From Pseudomonas sp. P8_241 (GTDB lineage: Bacteria; Pseudomonadota; Gammaproteobacteria; Pseudomonadales; Pseudomonadaceae), in the NCBI RefSeq assembly GCF_034008315.1, contig NZ_CP125377.1, positions 5,892,501-5,956,500 of the forward strand: DNA of 64,000 bases. The letters run 5' to 3'. Position numbers and translations under genes: made by a program. Shown here one piece after another: positions 1-8,896 of the stretch. Numbering within the stretch: position 1 is the stretch's first letter; every line of letters starts with the position of its first letter. Under the pieces are notes generated by a model, which was not told where the DNA came from, did not search any database, and saw only the letters and a list, made by a program, of their open reading frames with translations.

Positions 1-783
1 AAGTTGACACAGCTTTGCAGTCGCCTCGACCATCTGCCCACTCGGCCGCTCCAGGCCTTTGTCTGTCACTAAGCGCAATTGCTGCTGCTTGACCGCCGCC
101 ACCTGCGGCCACGCTTTCCACGCCTCGAGCTGCGCCTGATCACTGGCCAGAATCACCTCGGGATTGCGCTGAAGCACGGCCTCTACGCTGACTTGCGGTG
201 CTGGCAGCGGCAGGTCGGCAAACACGTTCTTCGCCCCGCAGACTTCCAGCGCATCGCTGATGATCTGACCTCCCCCCACCGTGTACAGCGGCTTGTCCCA
301 GACCTGATAGAACACGCGTAACGGCTGCTCTCGTCGATAGCGTTGACGCAGTTCATCCAGCCGCTGGCGCAACTGGGTGGACAAGGCAGCCCCACGCTCA
401 GGCCGACCCAGCTGAGTTGCAATCGCCTCGATCTGCACGGTCAGTTGAACCACGCTATGGGGTTCGGCGACGAAAGTCGGGATGTTCAGACGCTTGAGCT
501 GGGCACGCTGGGCCGGGCCGACGCTGCCGGGCCAGAGCAACAGCAAATCAGGTTTCAGGCTGAGCAAACGCTCCATGTCCAGCTGACCGTAACGACCCAC
601 TGAGGGCAAGTCCTTGAGTTCGGCAGGACGTTCGCCCGCATCCAGGACACCGACCAGAAGGTCTGCCGAATCCAGTTCAACGACAATTTCAGACAGGGAA
701 GGCGCAAGGCTGACAACGCGCTCGACAGCCGCTGCCGGACCGCTGATGGCCAGCAGCAAAACTGCCAGCCAGACAGGACGCAT
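1..783 (-). CDS. Cobalamin/metal-chelate binding protein, BtuF-like (3' end cut by window edge)
   Basis: Read on the complement from an ATG at 783, the frame stays open to base 1, so the C-terminus lies outside the window; 261 codons are visible. The protein begins with a short signal peptide ([19 protein letters not shown]), then shows the start of the helical-backbone metal-receptor fold (VVSLAPSLSEI), typical of BtuF and siderophore-binding proteins. A periplasmic role in binding a corrinoid or metal chelate is inferred. The start codon shares one base with the stop of the upstream membrane-protein gene (TGATG), so translation is probably coupled to it and to ribA. No permease or ATPase gene lies upstream, and the ligand is not evident from the sequence. 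Confidence 0.8.
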   Translation of the reverse strand, partial: MRPVWLAVLLLAISGPAAAVERVVSLAPSLSEIVVELDSADLLVGVLDAGERPAELKDLPSVGRYGQLDMERLLSLKPDLLLLWPGSVGPAQRAQLKRLNIPTFVAEPHSVVQLTVQIEAIATQLGRPERGAALSTQLRQRLDELRQRYRREQPLRVFYQVWDKPLYTVGGGQIISDALEVCGAKNVFADLPLPAPQVSVEAVLQRNPEVILASDQAQLEAWKAWPQVAAVKQQQLRLVTDKGLERPSGQMVEATAKLCQL

Positions 784-1202
784 CAACCGAGTTGACGCGG
801 AATACGATAGAGGTAGAACAGCACGGCGGTCGACAGCGCCAGCAGCATCAGTGGCACCGCCTCGAGACCGACGAACACCGCCAGCGCACCGATCCATGCC
901 GGAAGGCCGGCGGCGAGAAAGGCTGTGCGGCGCTTGGCGGCCAGGCTGATCCATGCGGCGGGCTCTTCAGGGGAGTCGAGAGCTTTCTGAGTGGCGATCA
1001 GCGCGTGTTTGTAGGCACCGAAAAATTTCAGGCTGACAAACATCGAGGCCACGCCAGCGATGAACAGCGGCATCGCCAGCACCGGCAGGATCGCCTCGCT
1101 CTGGCCAAACACCGCATTGATCACAAAGAGAGGCAACAAGGCCATCGCCAGGTATTGCCACCAGCTGACTGACAGTCGCCGCCGTACCTGACCGCGGGTC
1201 AC
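783..1202 (-). CDS. Conserved inner-membrane protein of unknown function
   Basis: A 139-residue protein starting with GTG inside a GTGA overlap with the ribA stop, so it is almost certainly translated by coupling to ribA. It has four hydrophobic stretches (about residues 14-30, 38-58, 92-110 and 112-132) and a basic N-terminus (TRGQVRRR), suggesting a small multi-span inner-membrane protein. I do not recognise an enzyme or transporter motif. It sits between ribA and a BtuF-like gene and overlaps both; the same trio occurs in P. aeruginosa as I recall. A link to transport of a flavin- or corrinoid-related compound is only a guess from context. Confidence 0.75.
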   Translation of the reverse strand: MTRGQVRRRLSVSWWQYLAMALLPLFVINAVFGQSEAILPVLAMPLFIAGVASMFVSLKFFGAYKHALIATQKALDSPEEPAAWISLAAKRRTAFLAAGLPAWIGALAVFVGLEAVPLMLLALSTAVLFYLYRIPRQLG

Positions 1203-1816
1203 GCCCGGTCTACCTCGCCCTGATGTTCATTGCCCATCATGTGGTCGAGTTTGCTGGCCTTGGTCGCCAGGTAGAGGCGGTTGTGCGGATTGTGACCGGT
1301 GTGCAGCGGCACCCGCTCGGCAACCACGATTCCCATGTCGGTCAAGGCTTTGACCTTGCGCGGGTTGTTGGTCATCAGGCGCAGGGATTTCACGCCCAGA
1401 TGCTCCAGCATCGGCAGGCACATGGCGTAGTCACGCTGATCAGCGGCAAAACCCAGACGCTCGTTGGCCTCAACGGTGTCGGCACCGCCGTCTTGCAATT
1501 CATAGGCACGGATCTTGTTCAGCAGGCCAATGCCACGGCCTTCCTGACGCAAGTAGAGCAATACGCCACGACCCTCACGGGCGATAGCCTGCAAGGCGGC
1601 CTCCAGTTGCGAGCCGCAGTCGCAACGCTGGCTGAACAAGGCATCGCCCGTCAGGCATTCGGAGTGCAACCGGCCGAGTACCGGGGCACCGTCGTCGAAC
1701 TCACCCAGGCTCAATACGACGTGCTCCCGGCCGGTGGCTTCATCGAGAAAGCCGTGCATGGTGAATTGCGCAAAAGGCGTTGGCAGCTTGGAAGCGGCGA
1801 CAAAAACGACAGGCAC
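1199..1816 (-). CDS. ribA: GTP cyclohydrolase II
   Basis: A cytosolic, zinc-dependent enzyme that converts GTP to 2,5-diamino-6-ribosylamino-4(3H)-pyrimidinone 5'-phosphate, formate and pyrophosphate, the first step of riboflavin synthesis. The 205-residue length fits the stand-alone family. The zinc ligands are in place ([19 protein letters not shown], Cys54, Cys65, Cys67) and the catalytic RQEGRGIGL motif is at residues 90-98. The start is GTG at 1816, preceded by AGGAG about eight bases upstream. It is physically apart from the other rib genes and heads a coupled trio. Because the GCHII half of the RibBA protein in this window is degenerate, this gene should be the only source of the activity here. 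Confidence 0.97.
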   Translation of the reverse strand: MPVVFVAASKLPTPFAQFTMHGFLDEATGREHVVLSLGEFDDGAPVLGRLHSECLTGDALFSQRCDCGSQLEAALQAIAREGRGVLLYLRQEGRGIGLLNKIRAYELQDGGADTVEANERLGFAADQRDYAMCLPMLEHLGVKSLRLMTNNPRKVKALTDMGIVVAERVPLHTGHNPHNRLYLATKASKLDHMMGNEHQGEVDRA

Positions 1817-1950
1817 CGGTGTGCTCCTGATCTAAAGAATCTGAAGTTCGCATAAAGCGGGCATTGTAACAGCAGGATCCGGAGGACGCTTAGGCTGAAT
1901 TATCGGCGATAACCATCAAAAAGTTTGATATCTATAGATCTGCCATCAAG

Positions 1951-2028
1951 GTAGGAGCTGCCGAAGGCTGCGATCTTTAGATCCTAAAGCGTCAAGATCA
2001 AAAGATCGCAGCCTTCGGCAGCTCCTAC
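1951..2028. repeat. REP doublet, family A (GTAGGAGCTGCCGAAGG...)
   Basis: Two perfect 28-base arms (1951-1978 and 2001-2028) in inverted orientation, separated by 22 bases. Each arm carries GTAGGAGCTGCCGAAGG and ends in GCGATCTTT. It fills most of the gap between ribA and the 3' end of the binding-protein gene. The same element, as pairs, recurs at about 10.0, 11.0 and 12.2 kb. Transcribed, it would form a long hairpin and could protect the 3' end of the mRNA from 2031-2768. Confidence 0.9.
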
Positions 2029-2030
2029 AT

Positions 2031-2768
2031 TTAATGGTCGTCAAACGGATACGGCTGCTTCCAGCGCTCAAAGATCGGTTTGAGTTCGCCGTTTTTCACC
2101 AGTTGCTCCATGCGCTGATCGAACAACGCCATCAGCGTGCGGGCTTTGTCGGTCTTGGCAAAACACAGATACAGCGGCAACTCGGCGATATGGGTACGGC
2201 GCAACTGCGACGGATCCTTGGCCCGATTGAGAACGAAATCGACCTCGGTCAGGGCATCGATATAAAAGTCCGCGCGATTGTGAGTCAGCATCGACACGAT
2301 ACCGGTGCGCCGGATCACTTCGTCATAGCGGTGCACGTTGGGCAGGTAATCCTGAAAATCGTAACCGCGGACCCAGGCCAGCCGATAATTGCCCAGGGTT
2401 TCAGGGGTTGGCACCGGGCTGCTCGCCAATCCCAAGGCATAGATATGATCGGTGTCGAAATTCCAGCGGGGATAAAGCACGCCTTTGGATTCGTTGCCAT
2501 AAGAGCCGACGCAGGCATCGACCTCACCACGCTCGGCCAGGCCCATTGAACGTACATAGGGCTCGGAACGAATGTCCACTTTGACACCCGCCGGTTCGAA
2601 GACATGCCGCAGCACGTCCCAACCCAATCCATGGCCATCGGCAGCGGTGTAGTCTTCCCAATCTTCGCTGGCCAGGTGAATTACGGACGGCGTCGTCTCA
2701 GCCTCTCCCGCTTGAGCGAGTGAGCAAAAAAAGGCGAATACCATCACCACCAACCTGTGTCGAGCCAT
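2031..2768 (-). CDS. Periplasmic amino-acid-type substrate-binding protein (orphan)
   Basis: A PBP2-type (SBP_bac_3-like) protein with an N-terminal signal peptide (MARHRLVVMVFAFFCSLAQA) and the family features WEDY...GLGWDVL, a charged hinge and the C-terminal GELKPIFERW. The family binds polar amino acids or similar small solutes in the periplasm. I place the start at ATG 2768 because a GGGAG ribosome site lies about seven bases upstream; an in-frame GTG at 2783 overlaps that site and is less likely. No ABC permease or ATPase is adjacent, so it either uses another importer or acts as a sensor. It follows pgpA by about 40 bases on the same strand. Confidence 0.85.
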   Translation of the reverse strand: MARHRLVVMVFAFFCSLAQAGEAETTPSVIHLASEDWEDYTAADGHGLGWDVLRHVFEPAGVKVDIRSEPYVRSMGLAERGEVDACVGSYGNESKGVLYPRWNFDTDHIYALGLASSPVPTPETLGNYRLAWVRGYDFQDYLPNVHRYDEVIRRTGIVSMLTHNRADFYIDALTEVDFVLNRAKDPSQLRRTHIAELPLYLCFAKTDKARTLMALFDQRMEQLVKNGELKPIFERWKQPYPFDDH

Positions 2769-2807
2769 CCCTAGTTCTCCCACTTGACGCCTGATGACCT
2801 GCCCAGG

Positions 2808-3311
2808 TCAGGCGAATATCCATACCAACCCTTGCATCGCCAGCCAGGCAAACACCCCGGCCAATACATCATCGAGCATGATCCCTACGCCACCGTGCAC
2901 ATGCCGGTCAATCCAGCGAATCGGCCACGGCTTGAGAATATCGAAGAAGCGGAACATCAGAAAACCCGCGAGTAACCACTGCCAACCTTCCGGCACCAGC
3001 CACAGGGTAATCCACATCCCGACCATTTCGTCCCAGACGATGCCTTCGTGGTCGTGTACGCGTAAATCATCGGCCACCTTGCCGCACAGCCAGAAGCCGA
3101 ACAGCATGGTGATGCCCAGCATTAGCCAGTAACCCCAATCCGGTAGCATCTGCCATACCGGTATAAAGGGTAGCGCAACTAACGAGCCCCAAGTGCCCGG
3201 CGCTTTTGGCAAGGTGCCTGAGCCGAAGCCGAACGCGAGGAAATGCCAAGGATTGCGCCAGACCGACGGCGGTACGAACTCTGCCGGAACCTGTTTGGGG
3301 TGATCTGTCAC
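2808..3311 (-). CDS. pgpA: Phosphatidylglycerophosphatase A
   Basis: An inner-membrane enzyme that dephosphorylates phosphatidylglycerol phosphate to phosphatidylglycerol. It is 167 residues, the family length. The conserved GTLPKAPGTWGS motif is at residues 32-43 and the acidic cluster ADDLRVHDHEGIVWDE follows at about 86-101, containing the presumed metal-binding Asp/Glu residues. Several hydrophobic spans flank these. Its start overlaps the thiL stop by four bases, continuing the nusB-thiL-pgpA order common in gammaproteobacteria. Confidence 0.96.
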   Translation of the reverse strand: MTDHPKQVPAEFVPPSVWRNPWHFLAFGFGSGTLPKAPGTWGSLVALPFIPVWQMLPDWGYWLMLGITMLFGFWLCGKVADDLRVHDHEGIVWDEMVGMWITLWLVPEGWQWLLAGFLMFRFFDILKPWPIRWIDRHVHGGVGIMLDDVLAGVFAWLAMQGLVWIFA

Positions 3312-4273
3312 GGTGACTCCCGAAAATGTTGATAGCCCCGGATTTGCGGGGTGATGTCTTGCCCGTCGGCATCCAGCAACGTCACGCCCTGCCCCGTCAC
3401 TACCCGCCCGATCACATGGATCGGCCAGCCATCGGCAAGCAAACCGGGTAACTCGACGGACGGTAGGGTGAAGGCCAGTACGTAATCGTCACCGCCGCTC
3501 AGGGCCGCCACTTGTGCGTCAAAGAAACCGACAAATGCGACCAGGGCCTGCGACAGTGGCAAGCGGTCCCGCTCGATGCGGATACCAACCTTCGAGGCCA
3601 GCGCGATATGCCCGCAATCCGCGAGCAGGCCGTCAGAGATATCCATTGCCGACGTGGCCTTGCCGCGTAAAGCCTGTCCCAAACCGAGCTGCGGTTGCGG
3701 CGACCAGTAATGCGCTAGCAACGGCTCGGCGATGTCAGGCCTGGCTGTGCGCTGACCGAGCACCAAGGGCAACGCACCGGCGGCGTTGCCCAGATTACCG
3801 CCCACGCACAGCAGATCGCCCGGTTGCGCACCGCTGCGTGTCAACGCCAACCCACCCGGCACACGACCGAACACCGTCATGGTCAGGCTCAACGGCCCAC
3901 GGGTGGTATCACCACCGACCAATGCCACACCACAACTTTGCGCCATTTGATTCAAACCACGGGCATAGGCTTGCAGCCATTCGGCTGTCACCGTCGGCAA
4001 GGTCAGGGCAAGGGTAAAGGCAATGGGCGTGGCGCCCATGGCGGCCAGGTCGCTGACCGCGACGGCCAGCGAGCGCTGACCGAGCAAAAACGGATCGCAG
4101 GGGTCGGCGAAATGCACACCGGCTACCAGCGTATCGGTAGAAATCGCCAACTGTTCCCCCGGGGGAACAGCCAGCAAGGCGCAGTCATCGCCGATCCCGA
4201 GGGCAACGCCCTCGCCGCCCTGCGCACAAGGCGCGGCGGCGAAAAAATGGCGGATCAGCTCAAACTCACCCAT
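3308..4273 (-). CDS. thiL: Thiamine-monophosphate kinase
   Basis: Phosphorylates thiamine monophosphate with ATP to give thiamine diphosphate, the active cofactor. The 321-residue protein has the PurM/SelD-like ATP-binding fold: GIGDDCAL at residues 26-33 supplies the Mg-binding aspartates, TDTLVAGVHF follows at 46-55, and a glycine-rich VGGDTTRG lies in the middle. It is downstream of nusB by 18 bases and overlaps pgpA by four bases, so the three genes are probably cotranscribed. No TPP riboswitch is visible in the short upstream gap. Confidence 0.96.
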   Translation of the reverse strand: MGEFELIRHFFAAAPCAQGGEGVALGIGDDCALLAVPPGEQLAISTDTLVAGVHFADPCDPFLLGQRSLAVAVSDLAAMGATPIAFTLALTLPTVTAEWLQAYARGLNQMAQSCGVALVGGDTTRGPLSLTMTVFGRVPGGLALTRSGAQPGDLLCVGGNLGNAAGALPLVLGQRTARPDIAEPLLAHYWSPQPQLGLGQALRGKATSAMDISDGLLADCGHIALASKVGIRIERDRLPLSQALVAFVGFFDAQVAALSGGDDYVLAFTLPSVELPGLLADGWPIHVIGRVVTGQGVTLLDADGQDITPQIRGYQHFRESP

Positions 4274-4291
4274 CGCAGATCCAAGCGCTGG

Positions 4292-4792
4292 TTAGCGCTT
4301 GAACGCCTTGACTTCAGCTTCACGCAGACGCGGGGCCAGCTTGTCGAGCACACCGTTGACGAACTTGTGGCCGTCGGTGGAACCGAAGACCTTGGCCAGT
4401 TCGATACCTTCGTTGATCACAACGCGGTACGGCACATCGACGCGCTTGAGCAGTTCCCAGGTCGACAGGCGCAGAACCGCCAGCTCAACCGGATCCAGCT
4501 CTTCGATGGTCAAATCGAGGCAAGGCGTGAGTGCGGTGTCGATTTCGGTCTTGAACTGCGGAACCCCATGCAGGATCTCGCGGAAGTACGCGCCATCGAC
4601 ATCACTGAAATCGTTATCGACCCGAAACTGCGCTTCGATCTCGTTCAACGACTGCTTGGCCATGTGCCATTGGTACAGCGCCTGAGTCGCGAGCTGACGA
4701 GCTTCGCGACGCTTGACGCTTTTCGATGGCTTGCCGGCATCCGCAGGCTTTGGATCGCGCGGGTTGAAACGATCGCTTTCGTCGCTAATCAC
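4292..4792 (-). CDS. nusB: Transcription antitermination factor NusB
   Basis: An all-helical RNA-binding protein that, with S10 (NusE), binds boxA in rRNA leaders and supports antitermination. It is 166 residues, with a basic, proline-rich N-terminal extension of about 25 residues before the conserved core ([16 protein letters not shown]). The C-terminal [14 protein letters not shown] is the signature of the family. Its start overlaps the end of ribH by four bases (4789-4792), which couples translation of the two. Confidence 0.97.
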   Translation of the reverse strand: MISDESDRFNPRDPKPADAGKPSKSVKRREARQLATQALYQWHMAKQSLNEIEAQFRVDNDFSDVDGAYFREILHGVPQFKTEIDTALTPCLDLTIEELDPVELAVLRLSTWELLKRVDVPYRVVINEGIELAKVFGSTDGHKFVNGVLDKLAPRLREAEVKAFKR

Positions 4793-5265
4793 TTGGCCTC
4801 CAACTGCGCCAGCAGGCTGACCATTTCCAGAGCGGACAGGGCAGCTTCAGCACCTTTGTTACCGGCCTTGGTGCCGGAACGTTCAATGGCTTGTTCGATG
4901 GAATCAACGGTCAGGACGCCGAAAGCGACCGGGACGCCGAATTCCATGGACACCTGGGCCAGGCCCTTGGTGCACTCGCCAGCCACGTATTCGAAGTGCG
5001 GAGTGCCGCCACGAATGACCGCGCCCAGGGCGATGATTGCCGCGAACTCGCCTTTCTGAGCGACTTTCTGCGCAACCAGCGGGATTTCGAAGGCGCCAGG
5101 TGCGCGGATGATAGTGATGTCGCTTTCGCTCACGCCGTGGCGAACCAGGGCATCAACAGCACCGCTGACCAGGCTTTCAACAACGAAGCTGTTGAAACGG
5201 CCCACTACCAAAGCGTAGCGGCCTTTAGGGGCGATGAAGGTACCTTCGATGGTCTTCAGGGTCAT
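4789..5265 (-). CDS. ribH: 6,7-dimethyl-8-ribityllumazine synthase
   Basis: Condenses 5-amino-6-ribitylaminouracil with 3,4-dihydroxy-2-butanone 4-phosphate to form lumazine, the penultimate step of riboflavin synthesis. It is 158 residues. Family signatures are RFN at 23-25 in the N-terminal strand, APGAFEIP at 55-62, and [14 protein letters not shown] at 81-94, containing the catalytic His90. It lies 91 bases after ribBA and overlaps nusB. Some databases call this gene ribE. Confidence 0.97.
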   Translation of the reverse strand: MTLKTIEGTFIAPKGRYALVVGRFNSFVVESLVSGAVDALVRHGVSESDITIIRAPGAFEIPLVAQKVAQKGEFAAIIALGAVIRGGTPHFEYVAGECTKGLAQVSMEFGVPVAFGVLTVDSIEQAIERSGTKAGNKGAEAALSALEMVSLLAQLEAK

Positions 5266-5356
5266 TCGTTAGATCTCTTAAAGAGCCGGGACGCGTCTCG
5301 TACGCATCCCTCAGTGATATTTGAACCGCGAATTCAAGGCCGCAAACAACCGGTCA

Positions 5357-6448
5357 TTATTCGGAGGGCACGTATTCTACAACTTCCAGATCGAAACCGG
5401 ATATCGCATTAAATTTCATCGGTGCCGACATCAGGCGCATTTTGCGCACGCCCAAGTCACGCAGGATCTGCGAGCCGGCTCCCACGGTGCTGTAGGTGGT
5501 CGGTTTTTTCACCGCTTGCTGGTCGGCAGTTTCGCGGATGTGCGCAAGCAATACGTCGCCATCGAGCGGATGACCGAGCAACAGCACCACACCGCTGCCA
5601 GCCTCGGCAACCTTGGCCATGGCGGCGCGCAGGCTCCAGCGGCCCGGTTGTTTGACCATCAACAGGTCGCGCAGCGGGTCCATGTTGTGCACGCGAACCA
5701 GGGTCGGTTCTTCGGCGCAGACATTGCCCAGGGTCAGTGCCATGTGCACATCGCCCTCTACCGAATCACGATAGGTCACCAGGTTGAATTGGCCCAGTTC
5801 GCTGTCCAGTGGCTGCTCGGCAATCCGCTGAACGGTACGTTCGTGGATCATCCGGTAGTGAATCAGGTCGGCGATGGTGCCGATCTTGATGTTGTGCTCG
5901 GCAGCAAAAGCTTCCAGTTCTGCCCGACGGGACATTGTGCCGTCGTCGTTCATCACTTCGCAGATCACGCCGCTCGGCTCGAAACCGGCCATGCGCGCCA
6001 GGTCGCAGGCCGCTTCGGTGTGGCCAGCGCGGGCCAGCGTACCGCCAGCCTGGGCCATCAACGGGAAGATGTGGCCAGGGCTGACGATATCATCAGCCTT
6101 GGCATCACGGGCGGCGGCCGCTTGCACGGTGCGTGCGCGGTCGGCGGCGGAGATGCCGGTGGTCACGCCGGTGGCCGCTTCGATGGACACGGTGAACTTG
6201 GTACCGAAACCCGAACCGTTGCGCGGCGCCATCAATGGCAACTTGAGCAGTTCGCAGCGCTCGCGGCTCATCGGCATGCAGATCAGGCCACGGGCGTGCT
6301 TGGCCATGAAGTTGATGTGCTCGGGCTGGCAGCACTCGGCGGCCATGATCAGGTCGCCTTCGTTCTCGCGATCTTCGTCATCCATGAGGATGACCATCTT
6401 GCCTTGGCGGATGTCTTCAACCAGTTCTTCGATGCTATTGAGCGCCAC
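5357..6448 (-). CDS. ribBA: 3,4-dihydroxy-2-butanone-4-phosphate synthase fused to a degenerate GTP cyclohydrolase II domain
   Basis: The N-terminal half (about 1-205) is a complete RibB enzyme, which makes 3,4-dihydroxy-2-butanone 4-phosphate from ribulose 5-phosphate: DDEDRENEGD at 23-32 (acidic metal site), HARGLICMP at 51-59, HIFPL at 127-131 and HTEAACDLA at 143-151. The C-terminal half (about 215-363) aligns in outline with GCHII but lacks the three zinc Cys; the expected HSECLTGD region reads VHNMDPLRD at 253-261, and the RQEGRGIG motif is absent. It is therefore probably inactive as a cyclohydrolase, like the RibBX proteins described in other proteobacteria. The gene is 16 bases downstream of ribC. 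Confidence 0.95.
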   Translation of the reverse strand: MALNSIEELVEDIRQGKMVILMDDEDRENEGDLIMAAECCQPEHINFMAKHARGLICMPMSRERCELLKLPLMAPRNGSGFGTKFTVSIEAATGVTTGISAADRARTVQAAAARDAKADDIVSPGHIFPLMAQAGGTLARAGHTEAACDLARMAGFEPSGVICEVMNDDGTMSRRAELEAFAAEHNIKIGTIADLIHYRMIHERTVQRIAEQPLDSELGQFNLVTYRDSVEGDVHMALTLGNVCAEEPTLVRVHNMDPLRDLLMVKQPGRWSLRAAMAKVAEAGSGVVLLLGHPLDGDVLLAHIRETADQQAVKKPTTYSTVGAGSQILRDLGVRKMRLMSAPMKFNAISGFDLEVVEYVPSE

Positions 6449-6464
6449 AAGGCACCCCCTTGGG

Positions 6465-7127
6465 TCAGGATTTTAGGTAGCCGTTGGCGGCCAAAAAGCT
6501 TTCAGTGATGTTACCGGAGGTCGGCTCTGCGGCTTTGTCTCCCAGCAGCAAGCGCTCCAGGTAACGAGCCAGCAAGTCCACTTCCAGGTTCACCCGGCGA
6601 CCCGGCTGGTACGACGCCATGATGGTTTCGCTCAGGGTGTGGGGAATGATGGTCAGCAGGAACTCGGCGCCATCGACTGCGTTCACGGTCAGGCTGGTGC
6701 CGTCGACGGTGATCGAGCCTTTATGGGCGATGTACTTGGCCAGGTCCTTCGGCGCGCGGATGCGGAATTCCACAGCCCGCGCGTTCTCGGTACGGGCAAC
6801 CACTTCGCCCACGCCGTCGACGTGACCACTGACCAGATGCCCGCCGAGGCGAGTGGTCGGGGTCAGGGCTTTTTCCAGATTGACCGGGCTACCGCTTTTC
6901 AGGTCGTTCATGGCGGTGCAGTCGAGGGTTTCGCGACTGACGTCGGCCGCAAAGCCATTGCCCGGAAGTTCGACAGCAGTCAGGCACACGCCGTTGACCG
7001 CGATGCTGTCGCCCAGTTTGACGTCGCTCAGGTCGAGCTTGCCGGTTTCGACGTGAACCCGCACATCACCGCCCTTTGGGGTCAGTGCACGGATACTGCC
7101 GATGGATTCGATGATGCCGGTGAACAT
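6465..7127 (-). CDS. ribC: Riboflavin synthase
   Basis: Dismutates two molecules of 6,7-dimethyl-8-ribityllumazine to riboflavin and the ribitylamino-uracil. The 220-residue protein starts with the invariant MFTGIIE and contains two tandem lumazine-binding repeats, each with a GHxVxGHVDG-type or GSI/TVxGxSLT segment (GGHLVSGHVDG near 95-105; GSITVDGTSLTV near 136-147). The start ATG follows GAGAACCCC with GAGGAG a little upstream. It lies between ribD and ribBA. Also called ribE in E. coli nomenclature. No FMN riboswitch sequence is present in the 47-base gap upstream. Confidence 0.96.
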   Translation of the reverse strand: MFTGIIESIGSIRALTPKGGDVRVHVETGKLDLSDVKLGDSIAVNGVCLTAVELPGNGFAADVSRETLDCTAMNDLKSGSPVNLEKALTPTTRLGGHLVSGHVDGVGEVVARTENARAVEFRIRAPKDLAKYIAHKGSITVDGTSLTVNAVDGAEFLLTIIPHTLSETIMASYQPGRRVNLEVDLLARYLERLLLGDKAAEPTSGNITESFLAANGYLKS

Positions 7128-7174
7128 GGGGTTCTCCTCGAGAACAAAGCCAGCGCTAAAGCGATGGCCGGGAA

Positions 7175-8308
7175 TTATACGCTCGCGGTTGACAAAGGAA
7201 TGGCGATGACTCGCCAGTCATCGCCCACTGCGCGAATTTCAGTAATTTTGAGCTCGGGCGCATCCTTCATCTGGGCGAGCGGCCAGTCCAGCAACGGTCG
7301 TGCAGAAGAGCCCATGAACTTGCCGGCGATGAAGATCTGGAACTCGTCCACCAGACCGAGTTGGGCAAAGGCGCCCGCCAACCGCGGGCCGGCCTCGACC
7401 AACACTTCATTGACGTCACGATTGGCAAGCTCGACCAGCAGCTGTCGCAAATCGACCTGACCATCGTAGCCGGGCACGATCAGGCATTCCGGGCCGTTTG
7501 CATACTGCTCTTCCACCGCTACGCAGGTGGCAACCAGCGCTGGGCCAGCCTTGAAGAACGGCGCATCCAGCGGCACGCGCAAACGCCCGTCGACCAACAC
7601 ACGAAGCGGCGGTCGACTCATGGCCAATGCTGTTTGTTCGGCATCCAGACCGAGCTCTTCGGCGCGTACGGTCAAACGGGCGTGGTCCGCCAATACCGTG
7701 TCGGCACCGGTCAGCACCACGCTGGCCTGGGCGCGCAGGCGCTGAACCGCCGAACGCGCCGCCGGGCCGGTGATCCATTGGCTTTCGCCGCTTTCCATCG
7801 CAGTGCGGCCGTCGAGACTCATCGCCAGTTTGACCCGCACGAACGGCAAGCCGTGTTCCATGCGTTTCAGGAAGCCCTGATTGAGCTTGCGCGCTTCACT
7901 TTCCAGCACGCCGCTTTCGGTGGCGATACCGACCTGCTCCAGGCGTTGCAGACCACGACCGGCGACTTCCGGGTTCGGGTCCTGCATGGCCGCGACCACC
8001 CGCGCCACGCCGGCATTGACCAGCGCATCGGCGCAGGGTGGCGTGCGGCCGTGGTGGCTGCACGGTTCCAGCGTCACGTATGCGGTGGCGCCTCGAGCCT
8101 GCTCGCCCGCCGCGCGCAGGGCGTGGACTTCGGCGTGGGGCTCACCGGCACGGACATGCCAGCCTTCGCCAACAATCTGCCCGTCACGCACGATCACGCA
8201 GCCAACCCGAGGATTGGGGTGCGTCGTGTAGTGACCCTTGCGCGCCAGTTCCAGGGCGCGGGCCATGAAATGCGCGTCGAGGATGGCTTGTTCGGTAGGC
8301 GTGCTCAT
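7175..8308 (-). CDS. ribD: Bifunctional pyrimidine deaminase / reductase
   Basis: Carries out the second and third steps of riboflavin synthesis. The N-terminal deaminase domain (about 1-150) has the zinc site HAE (His58, Glu60) and PC-type cysteines Cys83 ([10 protein letters not shown]) and Cys92. The C-terminal NADPH-dependent reductase domain (about 153-370) begins with [16 protein letters not shown]. At 377 residues the fusion is full length. The start overlaps the nrdR stop by four bases, an arrangement conserved in many gammaproteobacteria. Confidence 0.97.
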   Translation of the reverse strand: MSTPTEQAILDAHFMARALELARKGHYTTHPNPRVGCVIVRDGQIVGEGWHVRAGEPHAEVHALRAAGEQARGATAYVTLEPCSHHGRTPPCADALVNAGVARVVAAMQDPNPEVAGRGLQRLEQVGIATESGVLESEARKLNQGFLKRMEHGLPFVRVKLAMSLDGRTAMESGESQWITGPAARSAVQRLRAQASVVLTGADTVLADHARLTVRAEELGLDAEQTALAMSRPPLRVLVDGRLRVPLDAPFFKAGPALVATCVAVEEQYANGPECLIVPGYDGQVDLRQLLVELANRDVNEVLVEAGPRLAGAFAQLGLVDEFQIFIAGKFMGSSARPLLDWPLAQMKDAPELKITEIRAVGDDWRVIAIPLSTASV

Positions 8309-8769
8309 TCTTTCACCGGCTCACGGGCCAGGCGATCGATCTCTTCGCGGAACTCGTTGAGGTCCTGGAAGCGGCGATACACCGAAGCGAAGCGGATATA
8401 GGCGACTTCGTCGAGTTTTTGCAGCTCGGCCATCACCAGTTCACCGACCACGAGGGATTTGACCTCGCGTTCGCCGGTGGCGCGCAGTTTGTGTTTGATG
8501 TGCACCAGCGACGATTCGAGGCGCTCGACACTCACCGGGCGCTTCTCCAGCGCCCGCTGCATACCGGCGCGCAGTTTTTCTTCGTCGAACGGCTGGCGAC
8601 TTCCGTCGGTTTTGATCAGGCGCGGCAACACCAGTTCAGCCGTCTCGAACGTCGTGAAACGCTCGCCGCAGGCCAGGCATTCACGCCGGCGGCGAACCTG
8701 TTCGCCCTCGGCGACCAGACGCGAGTCGATGACCTTGGTGTCGTTGGCACCGCAGAAGGGACAGTGCAT
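8305..8769 (-). CDS. nrdR: Transcriptional repressor NrdR
   Basis: Zinc-ribbon plus ATP-cone regulator that represses ribonucleotide reductase operons when (d)ATP is bound. The zinc ribbon uses Cys3, Cys6, Cys31 and Cys34 (MHCPFCG...ECLACGERF) and the ATP-cone follows at about 49-139. I chose the ATG at 8769, which gives the standard 154 residues starting at MHCPFCG; an upstream extension in the same frame has no family similarity. It heads the nrdR-ribD-ribC-ribBA-ribH-nusB run. The ribosome site is weak. Confidence 0.96.
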   Translation of the reverse strand: MHCPFCGANDTKVIDSRLVAEGEQVRRRRECLACGERFTTFETAELVLPRLIKTDGSRQPFDEEKLRAGMQRALEKRPVSVERLESSLVHIKHKLRATGEREVKSLVVGELVMAELQKLDEVAYIRFASVYRRFQDLNEFREEIDRLAREPVKE

Positions 8770-8896
8770 GGTGGCAGGCAACAAAAAAAGGGAGGGCCAT
8801 GGTAGCGCATCCCTGTGGCAAGACAAGCCATAGGGTTTGCGGTATACAGACGGGATGATCACTTGATCCATGGATTTCATCTTTCCGGAGCCGCCA

